Shown here one piece after another: positions 32,685 to 42,300 of a DNA stretch of 64,000 nt. The stretch is taken from the NCBI RefSeq assembly GCF_036898465.1, contig NZ_JARUMJ010000001.1, positions 8,928,001-8,992,000 of the forward strand, in the 5' to 3' direction. Source of the stretch: Streptomyces sp. B21-105 (GTDB lineage Bacteria; Actinomycetota; Actinomycetes; Streptomycetales; Streptomycetaceae). The position numbers and the translations under genes are program-made. Below the pieces are notes generated by a model. The model made no database searches. It saw only the letters and a program-made list of their open reading frames with translations, and had not been told where the DNA came from. The first letter of the stretch is position 1. Each line of letters starts with the position of its first letter.

Positions 32685-35447
32685 ATGGTGATCCCGTTCA
32701 GTCGTACGAAGCGTGCCGCCGCCCCGTGGGTCCGCACCCGTCTGCGGTCCGCCCCAGGCGCCGCCCTCGCCCTCGCGCTGCTGGTGGCGGTGACCGCCTG
32801 CCTCGCCGCGGCGTTCCCGCGCGCCCTGGAGCGGTACGAGGACGCGGGCCTGCGTCACTCCGTCGAACAGGTGCCCCACTTCCGCAGCGTCGTCACCCTG
32901 TCCGCCCCGACGCCGCTGCCGAACCTGCCGCAGGACCAACGCGAGCAGGCACTGCGCCCCGCCACCGTGAAGCGCCAGTACGACAGCGTCATCGGCGCGG
33001 TCCGGCACCCCTTCGACCCCGACCCCCGCCAGTCGTCGTACGGCGTGACCACCTCCGTCAACCAGGAGGTGCCCGAGCCCTGGCTGCCCCGGCCGAGCGG
33101 GCTGCCCGCCCGCGTCTGCCTCGTCGCCCAGGCCGGCCTGGCCGACCACGCCCGGCTGAGCCAGGGCCGTCTGCCCCGCGCGTCCGCCTCGGTCACCGCG
33201 ACGACGCCCGAGGTGGAGGCGGCGGTCAGCGCGGACACCGCCAAAAGCATGCGCATCGAGGTCGGGTCGGTCCTGCACGTCCCCGGCGCGGGCCGGGACG
33301 CGCTCGCCGTCCGGATCACCGCCATCGTCGAACCCCGCGACCGGGACGGCGCCTACTGGGCGACGGACACCCTGCTGCGCACCCCCGTGCTGATGCGGGT
33401 GGCGCCCGTCGACCCGGAGTCGCCCCGGTACTGGCTCGGCGCGCTGCTGCTGCCGTCCGAGGCCGCCCCGGCGCTGCTGGGCACCGAGGGCCGGCCCTAC
33501 CGCTACTGGCGGCTGGCCCCCGACCCGCACACCCTGCGCCACCGCGACCTGGGCGCGCTCGAGTCCGCCCTCGCCGCCCTGACGTCGGGCCCCGACCTCC
33601 AGCGGATACGCACGGCCACCGACCCCCTCACGGACGCCCGCACCGGCCTCGACGACGTCCTCGCCTCCTACTCCCGCCTGCACGACGGCGTCTCCCCGCT
33701 GATCGCGGTCGCGGCGTTCGGCAGCGGCACGGTCGCCGTCGTCGTCCTGGCGCTGGCGGGCGGCCTGGCCGCCGACCGCCGCCGCACCGAACTGGCCCTG
33801 CTGCGCGCCCGCGGCGCCTCGCTGGCCGGCCTCGCCGCCCGTCTGCTCGCGGAGACGGCGGTGGTCGCCGTCCCGGCCGGGGCCCTCGGCCTGGCCGTGG
33901 CGATGCGGGCCCTTCCCGGCGCCCGGGCCCTGCCCGCCGTACTGGCCGCCCTCGCCGTCACGCTCGTCGCCGGCACCGCCCTCCCCCTGCGCGCGGCTGC
34001 CGCCCACCGGGTCGTCCGCATCCCCGCACTCCGCCAGGACGTGACGTCCGTACGACCGTCACGGCGGCGCACGGTCGCGGAGCTGACGCTGGTGGCGGTC
34101 GCCGCCGGCGCGGTGGTGACCCTGCGCCGGCAGGGCACCTCCGGCGGGTCCGGCGATCAGCTGATCTCGGCGGCGCCCGTGCTGGTGGGGGTGATCGCCG
34201 CGCTGCTGCTGGTCCGCCTCTACCCCTTTCCCCTGCGCGGCCTGGCCGGCCAGGCCGGACGGCTGCGCGGTGTGGTGAGCCATCTGGCCCTGGCCCGGGC
34301 CGGCCGCCGCACCTCCGCGTCCGCGGTGCTGCCGCTGCTCGCCCTGCTCACCGCCCTCACCACGGCCTCGTTCGGCGGCTCGGTCCTGGCGGGCATCGGC
34401 GAGACCAGAAGCCAGTCGGCGATCCTCGCCGTCGGGGCCGACGCCCGGCTGGAGTCGACGGTCGGCCCCCTGCCCGCGGGACTGGCCGAGCGGGTCCGCC
34501 GGATCTCCGGCGTCCGGGACGTCACCGCGGTGAGCATCGCGTACCAGGCGAAGCCGAACGACGGCCGCCAAGCGGTGCCGGTGGTGGGCGCGGACCCCGA
34601 CCGCTATGCGGAGCTGACGAGCCGCACGGGCCTCGGCGCCTTCTCCGAAGGCGTACTGAAAACGGACCGCCGGGAGTCCGGGTCCGGCGCCGTGCTGCCC
34701 GCAGTGGCCTCCCCGCGCGTCGCGGACGCGCACGGCTCGTCCCCGTTCCCCGTCACCATGGAGGACGGCAGCAGTGTCACCGTCCGCATCGTCCTCGTCC
34801 GGGACAGCACACCCGCCGTGCCGGGCGCCGACTTCCTGGTGGTGGACCGGGCCGGCCTCGACGCCACGGCCGCCAAGCCGACGACGCTGCTGTTGACGGG
34901 CCCCGAAGCGGACGGCCGCGCCCTGCGCGAGACGGCCGGCGGCGAGGTGTCGGTCCGCCTCCGCGCCGACGAGCGGGCCCGGTACGTCGACTCTCCCCTC
35001 CAGTCCGGCGTGGAGCACCTCTACACGGCGGCGGTGGCGGCAGGCGCCGGCTACGCCGTCCTCGCGCTGCTCCTGTCACTCCTGCGCGCCGCTCCCGAGC
35101 GCGTCGCGCTGCTCGCCCGCCTGCGCACCATGGGCCTCACCCGTGCTCAGGGCCGCCGCATGCTCGTCCTGGAGTCCCTGCCCCAGGCCGTGCTCGCCGC
35201 GGTGGGCGGCGTCCTGACCGGCTGGTGCGCGATCCTTCTGCTCGCCCCCGGCGTGGACCTGACCGCAGTGGCCCTGCCGCCCTCGGTCGTTCCCCTGAAG
35301 CAGACCCTGCTGTCCCCCGACGCCTGGTCGCTGACGGTGCCGACGCTGGCCGTCATGGCGGTGACGGTGGGCATCGCCGGCGTACAGGCATCGTGGGCGG
35401 GGAGGAAGGGCGCGGTACGGGAGTTGAGAGCGGGTGACACCAGGTGA
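32685..35447 (+). CDS. Large FtsX-family ABC permease (second subunit)
   Basis: A 920-residue paralogue of the preceding permease with the same plan: an N-terminal helix (AALALALLVAVTACLAAAF), a large outside domain, a middle helix bundle with RRRTELALLRARGASLAGLAARL, another external domain, and closing helices with LLARLRTMGLTRAQGRRML. Two different permeases side by side suggest a heterodimer. The ATG begins one nt after the upstream stop, so they are coupled. The ATPase gene at 35639 follows after 191 bp of GC-rich sequence. Confidence 0.88.
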   Translation: MVIPFSRTKRAAAPWVRTRLRSAPGAALALALLVAVTACLAAAFPRALERYEDAGLRHSVEQVPHFRSVVTLSAPTPLPNLPQDQREQALRPATVKRQYDSVIGAVRHPFDPDPRQSSYGVTTSVNQEVPEPWLPRPSGLPARVCLVAQAGLADHARLSQGRLPRASASVTATTPEVEAAVSADTAKSMRIEVGSVLHVPGAGRDALAVRITAIVEPRDRDGAYWATDTLLRTPVLMRVAPVDPESPRYWLGALLLPSEAAPALLGTEGRPYRYWRLAPDPHTLRHRDLGALESALAALTSGPDLQRIRTATDPLTDARTGLDDVLASYSRLHDGVSPLIAVAAFGSGTVAVVVLALAGGLAADRRRTELALLRARGASLAGLAARLLAETAVVAVPAGALGLAVAMRALPGARALPAVLAALAVTLVAGTALPLRAAAAHRVVRIPALRQDVTSVRPSRRRTVAELTLVAVAAGAVVTLRRQGTSGGSGDQLISAAPVLVGVIAALLLVRLYPFPLRGLAGQAGRLRGVVSHLALARAGRRTSASAVLPLLALLTALTTASFGGSVLAGIGETRSQSAILAVGADARLESTVGPLPAGLAERVRRISGVRDVTAVSIAYQAKPNDGRQAVPVVGADPDRYAELTSRTGLGAFSEGVLKTDRRESGSGAVLPAVASPRVADAHGSSPFPVTMEDGSSVTVRIVLVRDSTPAVPGADFLVVDRAGLDATAAKPTTLLLTGPEADGRALRETAGGEVSVRLRADERARYVDSPLQSGVEHLYTAAVAAGAGYAVLALLLSLLRAAPERVALLARLRTMGLTRAQGRRMLVLESLPQAVLAAVGGVLTGWCAILLLAPGVDLTAVALPPSVVPLKQTLLSPDAWSLTVPTLAVMAVTVGIAGVQASWAGRKGAVRELRAGDTR

Positions 35448-35638
35448 GCGGGCCGGCCCGCCGCCTCCCCGGCGGACCCGGCCTTAACGACGTCCCGGGC
35501 GGCCCCGGCGGTCCTGCGGTCGCCTGCCTCCCCGGCGGCCCCGGAGAGCCGGACGGCCACTCCTCGGGAGCCACCGGAGGCAGAACCCGATAAGCCACAT
35601 CCGGCCCTCCCGGGCCGCCTCACACCTTACGGAGCCCG

Positions 35639-36601
35639 ATGACGACGAATCCCACCCTCGCCGAACTGACCGACAAGGCGACCGCCACCCGCGATCGGCC
35701 CGCCTACGGCCACGACGCGCTCATCACCTGTGACCGTCTGGTCCGCATCTTCTCGGCGGACGGCGTGGAGGTGCAGGCCCTCCAGGGCCTCGACCTGCTC
35801 GTCCGCGAGGGCGAACTCATGGCTCTGGTGGGCGCCTCGGGCAGCGGCAAGTCCACCCTGATGAACATCCTGGCCGGCCTGGACACCCCCACCGCCGGAG
35901 TGGCCAAGGTGGCCGGCCACGACCTGCTGGCCATGACCGCGAAGGACCGCCTGCACTACCGGCGCAAGGTGGTCGGCTTCATCTGGCAGCAGACCTCCCG
36001 CAACCTGCTGCCCTATCTCACGGCGGCCCAGAACGTCGCCCTGCCCCTCCAGCTGGCGGGCGGGCGACACCGCTCCCGCTCCCGGGCCCGCGCCGAACGT
36101 GCCCTGGAACTGCTGGAGTTGCTCCAGGTCGCCGACTGCCGGGACCGCCGCCCGCAGGAGATGTCCGGCGGTCAGCAGCAGCGCGTCGCGATCGCCGTGG
36201 CCCTCGCCTGCGACCCGGCGGTGCTGCTCGCCGACGAACCCACCGGCGAGCTGGACTCCCACACCGCCCAGCAGATCTTCGCCGCCTTCCGCACGGCGAA
36301 CGAGGAGCTGGGCACCACGATCGTCATCGTCACCCATGACCGCGCCGTGGCCACCGAGGTCCGCCGGACGGTCGCCATCCGCGACGGCCGCACCTCCACG
36401 GAGGTCCTGCGCCGCAGCGAGGTCGACGAGACCACCGGCCACGAGACGTTGGTGGCCCGCGAGTACGCGATGCTCGACCGGGCCGGCCGCCTCCAGCTGC
36501 CCGCCGAGTACACGAAGGTGCTGGGCATGCGCGACCGGGTGGCGCTGGATCTGGAGGAGGACCACATCACCGTATGGCCGGACGACAGCGGGCACAGCTG
36601 A
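35639..36601 (+). CDS. ABC ATPase with C-terminal AbrB-like tail
   Basis: A 320-residue ATPase of the LolD/MacB class. Walker A GASGSGKST is near residue 67, the signature is SGGQQQRVAIAVAL, Walker B is VLLADEPTGELD, and the H-loop is VIVTHD. Residues about 265-320 are an extra domain (REYAMLDRAGRLQLPAEYTKVLGMRDRVALDLEEDHITVWP, key parts RLQLPAEY and RVALDLEEDHI) that resembles a SpoVT/AbrB swapped-hairpin half. I infer it may help dimerise the ATPase or read a signal. It should energise the two permeases encoded upstream. Confidence 0.93.
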   Translation: MTTNPTLAELTDKATATRDRPAYGHDALITCDRLVRIFSADGVEVQALQGLDLLVREGELMALVGASGSGKSTLMNILAGLDTPTAGVAKVAGHDLLAMTAKDRLHYRRKVVGFIWQQTSRNLLPYLTAAQNVALPLQLAGGRHRSRSRARAERALELLELLQVADCRDRRPQEMSGGQQQRVAIAVALACDPAVLLADEPTGELDSHTAQQIFAAFRTANEELGTTIVIVTHDRAVATEVRRTVAIRDGRTSTEVLRRSEVDETTGHETLVAREYAMLDRAGRLQLPAEYTKVLGMRDRVALDLEEDHITVWPDDSGHS

Positions 36602-36727
36602 TCGCCCGACCGCGACCCGACGGCAGGCGCGCGGGCCGCTCGCCGCGTCGACGCGCCGCGGTGACGCGCCGTGCCGGGCCGGCCGACGGCGAACTCGTCA
36701 CCGTCGTCACCTGTCACACCTCACCCG

Positions 36728-37453
36728 TCACCGGGCAGGCGACGGCTCGGCCTGCTCACTCGCCGCCCCCTGTATCTCCCCGTCGCGCAGCTCCAGCACC
36801 CGGTCGGCCAGGCCGAGCAGCGTCGCGTCATGCGTGGCCACCAGGGCGGTGACGTGTTCGCTGCGCACGACCGCCCGCAGCAGTTCCATCACCGTCTGGC
36901 CGGTCTCCGCGTCCAGCTGGCCCGTGGGCTCGTCGGCGATCAGCAACGAGGGGTTGTTGGCCAGGGCGCGGGCGATGGCGACCCGCTGCTGCTGGCCGCC
37001 GGAGAGCTCGCCGGGCCGCTGCGCCGCGTGGTCGGCGAGGCCCACCAGGGACAGCAACAACTCGACCCGCTCCTCGCGCTCCCGTACGTCGGCCCGACGC
37101 ATGCGCATCGGCACACCCACGTTCTCCGCGGCCGTCAGGATCGGGATGAGGCCGAACGACTGGAAGACGAAGCCGATCCGGTCCCGGCGCAGCGCCAGCA
37201 GGCCGTCCTCGCCGAGCTCCGACAGGTCGAGGCCGTCCAGGGTGACCCGCCCGCGGTCCGGCGCGTCGAGCCCTCCGACGATGTTCAGCAGGGTGGTCTT
37301 CCCGGAGCCCGAACGCCCCTTGAGCGCGACGATCTCACCGCGGGGGATGTCGAAGGACACGCCGCGCAGGGCATGGACGGCGGCGGCTCCCTGACCGTAC
37401 GACTTGTGGACGTTCTCGACACGCACCATGGCCTTGGTGACGCCCTGGCTCAT
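36728..37453 (-). CDS. ABC ATPase (LolD/MacB class)
   Basis: A 241-residue stand-alone ATPase. Walker A GRSGSGKTT, signature SGGQQQRVAIARAL, Walker B LLIADEPTGQLD and the H-loop ATHD are intact, and VFQSFGLIPILTAAENV is typical of exporters for lipoproteins and antimicrobial peptides. The start at 37453 follows GGGAGGAC. It is convergent with the AbrB-tailed ATPase, so the locus has two ATPases for two permeases; it may be the second half of a heterodimeric motor or serve another permease. Confidence 0.93.
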   Translation of the reverse strand: MSQGVTKAMVRVENVHKSYGQGAAAVHALRGVSFDIPRGEIVALKGRSGSGKTTLLNIVGGLDAPDRGRVTLDGLDLSELGEDGLLALRRDRIGFVFQSFGLIPILTAAENVGVPMRMRRADVREREERVELLLSLVGLADHAAQRPGELSGGQQQRVAIARALANNPSLLIADEPTGQLDAETGQTVMELLRAVVRSEHVTALVATHDATLLGLADRVLELRDGEIQGAASEQAEPSPAR

Positions 37454-37583
37454 GTTGTCCTCCCTTGATCCCCTGTGGGCCGGGCGCCAGTATCGCGGCC
37501 TTCCGCCCGGCCCTCAACGCCTGCCCGTCAGCTCACTGCCTCGTCCACTGCCTCGTCCACTGCTTCGTCGTGCGCAGGCGTGG

Positions 37584-39092
37584 TCAGTGCTCGCAGAGCG
37601 AGAATTCGCGCTCATAGAGCTGCTCGTTGTGTTCGGCGACGAAGAACTTGCGTTCCTGCATGAGTTGTTCGCGGAAGTCCCTGGCCTGCTCGAGCGTCAT
37701 CGTCGAAGTGTCGGACCACGGCTGCTGCGGTGGCACATCGGAGGTCGAGACGATCTGCTGCGACGGGTCGACCAGGAAGAACGCGAGAGTCTTGCGGTGG
37801 CCCGGTCGGGTGGGGTCGGCGAGGCGGAACGGGCTGACCCGGTGCTGCAGGATGTTGGGGAACGCCAGGCAGCGGCCCGCCGGGGTCGACGTCGACCCCA
37901 GCGTCTGGTTCAGTGCGTCTTCGTCCTCCAGGCCGTAGACCTCACGCAGGCCGTTGTCGTCGTTCTGCTCGTAGTCGGGATCGTCGAGCGCCGTTCGGAA
38001 ACCCAGCCGGCTCTCGGTGATGTTCTCGCTGTCCCAGTAGTAGATGCCTGTCGAGACGATCCGCTCGTTCATCATCCCCTCGACATGCCAGGAACCACCG
38101 GCGTATTCGGGCTTGTCGGGGGAGAGGTGAAGGGTGGCCAGCTTGACGATGACCTGGAGGCTGCGGCCGCGCAGGTCGACGCGGGCGGACTCGTCGGGCG
38201 ACTCGGGCGGGGTGAAGGCCGGCGCGTCCGGGACGACCGGGCGGCGGTTCTCCCACCAGTCGTCCTGCGCCTCTTCCCACGCGGTGACGGCTTCGGCGTG
38301 CGACGCGTCATCGGTGTAGGAGGACCTGTCCGGGAATTGCGGCTGCGAGTCGTACCACCCGTAGGGATCGGCCTCGATCCGCAGGGGCCGTGGATGGCGC
38401 AGATCGGTGAGGACGTTCTCGAACAGGGGGCGCAGGCGCGCGAACAGGTCCGGCAGGACGGCGGCCAGTTCACGATGAGTCTCGGGGTGGACGTTGTTGA
38501 CGTACGAACGGAAGGCGACACTCCCGTCGTCGTCCACGTCGACGTCCGTGGGCAGCCACTGGAACTTCTCCGAGAACTCGTGTTTCGAGTAGCGGTCCGT
38601 CGGGTTCTGCCAAGCCTTCTCGGGCGCCCCGCTCACTTCTCTCACCAGGCAGAACAGTGAGGGATGCACCAGATCCAGTACCTGCCCGTCGGACCCGGGA
38701 TGCCAGTCCCGCTCCGCTTCGGGGACCTGTTCCAGTATCTGAACCGCCTCGCTCAGCCGGGACCTGAGCTTGTCGTCGACCAGGGTGTCCGACTGCCACA
38801 CCCCGTCGACGGCGGACACCTCGACGCCGCTTCGTGCGTCCCGCAGCGCGGCGTAATGCCGGAGTTCGGCAAGCACGTACTGGACCTGCGCCTCGGTGAG
38901 GCCCTGGGCGACCGCTTCCTGCGTCCACCTGGCGACGATGTCGGCGTCGTTCATCTTGTCGAACCATCCCGGCTTCGTCCGGATCAGCGAGCTGCACTGC
39001 ATCATCTCGAGTTCCCGCAGCGTTCGGGGGGTCGCGTACGACAGGGAAGGTGAAGCACGAAAGGGCAGCGGGAAGGCAGTCAGGCCGGTCAA
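37584..39092 (-). CDS. DUF4246-family protein, possible Fe(II)/2-oxoglutarate-type oxygenase
   Basis: A 502-residue cytoplasmic protein of the DUF4246 family, which I know mainly from fungi. Conserved elements are the N-terminal TPRTLRELEMM and WFDKMNDADIVARW (residues about 22-60), the central GSWHVEGMMNERIVSTGIYYW (residues about 335-355, quoted in part) and LQHRVSPFRLADPTRPGHRK (about 430-450). The His-x-Glu ... His ... Arg arrangement on what looks like a jelly-roll is reminiscent of Fe(II)/2OG oxygenases; this role is inference. The start is TTG, chosen because family conservation reaches back to SYATPRTL and GAGG precedes it. Bacterial members are uncommon in my experience. Confidence 0.8.
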   Translation of the reverse strand: MTGLTAFPLPFRASPSLSYATPRTLRELEMMQCSSLIRTKPGWFDKMNDADIVARWTQEAVAQGLTEAQVQYVLAELRHYAALRDARSGVEVSAVDGVWQSDTLVDDKLRSRLSEAVQILEQVPEAERDWHPGSDGQVLDLVHPSLFCLVREVSGAPEKAWQNPTDRYSKHEFSEKFQWLPTDVDVDDDGSVAFRSYVNNVHPETHRELAAVLPDLFARLRPLFENVLTDLRHPRPLRIEADPYGWYDSQPQFPDRSSYTDDASHAEAVTAWEEAQDDWWENRRPVVPDAPAFTPPESPDESARVDLRGRSLQVIVKLATLHLSPDKPEYAGGSWHVEGMMNERIVSTGIYYWDSENITESRLGFRTALDDPDYEQNDDNGLREVYGLEDEDALNQTLGSTSTPAGRCLAFPNILQHRVSPFRLADPTRPGHRKTLAFFLVDPSQQIVSTSDVPPQQPWSDTSTMTLEQARDFREQLMQERKFFVAEHNEQLYEREFSLCEH

Positions 39093-39247
39093 CGCTTCTG
39101 ATCCTCACAGTCGGTGGGCAGTGGCGGGAAGAATACGTCAGCACACTGACACCGCCCGGCGTTCGGGGCGCGCACGACGGTGTGCCGGCCGGCCCGATCG
39201 TGGTCTCGCGGCACTGCACGACGGCGGCGACCGGGGCGCTGTCGTGC

Positions 39248-39304
39248 GAAACGGCGAGGCGCCCGGGTCCGTCGGCCTGACGGACCCGGGCGCCTCGCCG
39301 TTTC
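39248..39304 (-). terminator. Very strong 26-bp hairpin
   Basis: A perfect 26-bp inverted repeat (arms 39248-39273 and 39279-39304) with a 5-nt loop GGCCT. The left arm begins GAAACGGCGAGGCGCC. It starts 14 bp past the stop of the glycosidase gene on the minus strand, where a terminator is expected. The perfection over 26 bp is unusual. Confidence 0.85.
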
Positions 39305-39317
39305 ACTTCACTTCACC

Positions 39318-42300
39318 TCACCGCGTCACCTTCGCGTACGGCGCGAGGGTGATCCGGTCGATCAACGGCGCGTACCGGGAGCGGAGCAGCACGCCGGGGA
39401 AGGTGTCCGAGGCGTAGGTGACGCCGTCGAAGTTCGGGAGTTCTTCGGAGCGGAAGGTGAGCGTGTTCCGTCCCTTCTCGAGCTGGACGGGGACGGTCAG
39501 TTCCCAGAAGTTGTTCTGGTGGAAGGTGTGCGGGAAGAAGACCCGCCGGGTCTCGCCGCCGTTCACGGTGAGGTCGGCGTGACGGGTGAGCGGGTCCGGG
39601 TTGTAGTGGGTGGCCGGGGACTGTTCGGGGTTGGCGTAGCGGATGCGCAGTGCGTGCAGGCCCGGCTTGTCCGCGGTGACCGTGAACGTGGCGGTGTTGC
39701 CGTTGCCCGGTTCGCCGCCGATGCCGCTGATCGCGGTGCCGTCGGTGGCCAGGGAGAGGGGGCTGAGGGTGGCCGAGCCGGTGAGCTCGGCGTCCTGGGC
39801 CTCGTACGTGCGCGCCTCGAGGGCGCCTTCGGTCGGGGTGACCGTGAGGCGGTCGACGAGGGTGATGCCCGAACCTCCGGTCACCGTCACCTTGTTGACG
39901 CCGCCGGAGAGGGAGACGGCGACGCTGTTCCTGCGCTTGCCCAGGCGCAGGACGTCCTGGCCGTTGACCGTGACACGGCCGTCCGTGCCGACGAGCGTGT
40001 CGAACGTGAGGGTCGCCTCGCGGTCGGCGGGGGAGTAGACCCAGAAGGTGGCGGTTCCCTTCTTCGGGAGCCGGGCGGCGCCCGCGCCGGTGGCCGCCCG
40101 CTCGGGCAGGTCGTAGTCGGGGCGCGACCCGCCGCCCAGCCAGGCCAGTTCGCCCTCGTACACCTGCGTGCGGGCGGAGGCGTCCGGAAGGGACAGGGTC
40201 AGCCGGTCCACGATGGCGTCACCCTTGGTGACCCGCTTGCCGTCGAGGCTCTTCGCGGCGAGCGTCAGGATGTGCCTGCCCTTGGTGAGCTCGACCTCGG
40301 TGTCGCTGTGATCCCACACCACCCACTTGTAACCGAGCGGCAGGTGCATCTCCTGCTCGCTGTCCGCCGTGCCGTCCACCCGCAGGAACACGTTGGTCGG
40401 GCCCTGCTCCTGGACCTTGTCGAAGGTGTTGAGGGAGTTGGCGAAGACGCTCAGATCGTAGGCGCCGTCCTCGGGCACGTCCACGGGGAAGTCGAGCGTG
40501 ACGTCCGAGCCGGTGCGCAGGCCGCCCACGTCGTAGCCGCCGGACGTGTAGAACTTCGACACGTCCTTCGTGGAGCCCTCGGGGCCGTTCTTCGAGTAGC
40601 CGGACCCGGTGTGGGCGGCGTCCTCGGCTTCGTACGAGCCCTGCCAGCGCACGGGCGCTGACTGCGTGGACTTCGCCTTCCCGCCCGGGCTGAGGACGAT
40701 CTCGTACGCCGAGGACTCCTTGAGCGCCGGCAGTGTGCCGTCGCCGAAGTCGGCGGAGACGGAGCCGTCGGCGCCGACCTTCAGATTCGTCTCCGCGAGC
40801 AGCTTCGGGCCCGGGTTGTCGCCGATCTGCCCGCTCCACTCGATCTCGCGGATCCAGGCGTGGACGCTCTTGCCGAAGACCTTCTTCGGGATGCCGGCGA
40901 AGGTGATGTGTCCCTTGCCGGAGGAACCGCCGAAGATCAGCCGGGCCTGCTTCTTCTTCTCGTCGAGGGTGGCGACGCCCTGCATGGTGTAGTTCTGGCC
41001 GGGGAACGGCGGGTCGACCGTGACGGTGTGGCCGCTCATGGACGCGTATGAATGCAGCAGCCACCACTGGCCGTTGGCGCGGTTGGACTGGACGGCGGAG
41101 TCGGAGAGGTTGCCGTCGATGTTCCAATATGCGATGTCGGCGTCCACCTTGGACTCCTCGATCGCGGACACCCACTGGATCATCTGGCCGGGGACGGAGG
41201 TGTGATAGTTGAAGGCGTACTCGTTGATGTTGACGGGGAGTCGGGTGCCTTCCCGGTCGGTTCCCTTGAACAGGGCCTTCTCCCACGTCCGGTATTTGGT
41301 GACGCCGGCGCGTACCGCCTCCGGGTGGCTCAGCTCGTGCCAGGTGATCACGTCCGGCAGGGTGCCGGCGGCGAGGGTGTGCGTGAGGAAACCCTTCACC
41401 TGGTCGTACAGGATGCTGGTGTTGGGACCGGCGATGCGGGCGTCGGGCATCCTGCCCTTGATGAGCCGGTACGCGGAGTCCCAGGCGGCGAAGAACGCGT
41501 CGGGGGAGTTCAGCCAGCTGACCTTGTCGTAGCTCCACTCACCGGTGCCGAACATGTTGCCCTCGGGCTCGTTGAACGGCACGAAGACGATGTTGTCCTG
41601 GTACTGGCGCGGCAGCCGCAGCACCTGGTCGACCTGCTTGGCGATCTTCTCCTCGTACAGCTTGACCTTCTCCGCGGGGGTGGCGCCCGGCCACTCGTAC
41701 GGGAACCCGCGATGGATGTCGGTCATGTAGATGTACACGTCACCGTCGGTGGAGTCGGCCAGCGGCTTGACGACCTCCAGCGCGTCGCCTCCCGGATGCT
41801 GAGGGCCGTCCTGCGCCTTCGTGGACACGGTGCGCAGGCCCATGCCCTCGATGAGGTTGTTGGTGGGGACGTCCGTCCCGTACACGCCATAGAGGGTGCC
41901 GGAGGCGCCGCCGTGGAAGGCGCCGGTGTCCGAGCCGAGGTCGACGGTGAGTTCGCCTTCCCGGACGACGGTGACGGTCGCGGTCACCCGGCGCCCGGCC
42001 GCCGTGCCCGCCGAGGTGAACGTGCCGGGCCGGGCGTACTTGTCCGGCGGTACGGCGTCCCAGACGATCGGTGTGTCGCGGTCGTAGCCGTCGGAGTAGG
42101 AGGAGCGGACCGACGAGGGGAGGGCCGGGGCTGTTCCGGTGGTGGTACGGACCTCGAAGGACGTCTGCGACAGCGTCTGGAGCGTGGGGACGTCGCCGAC
42201 CACACCCGCCACCTGCTCGGCGCTGAGCGCCGCGTGCCATACCGTGAAGTCGTCGATCGCGCCCTTGAGGAGCGGATCCGGGTAGAAGGACTTTCCGATG

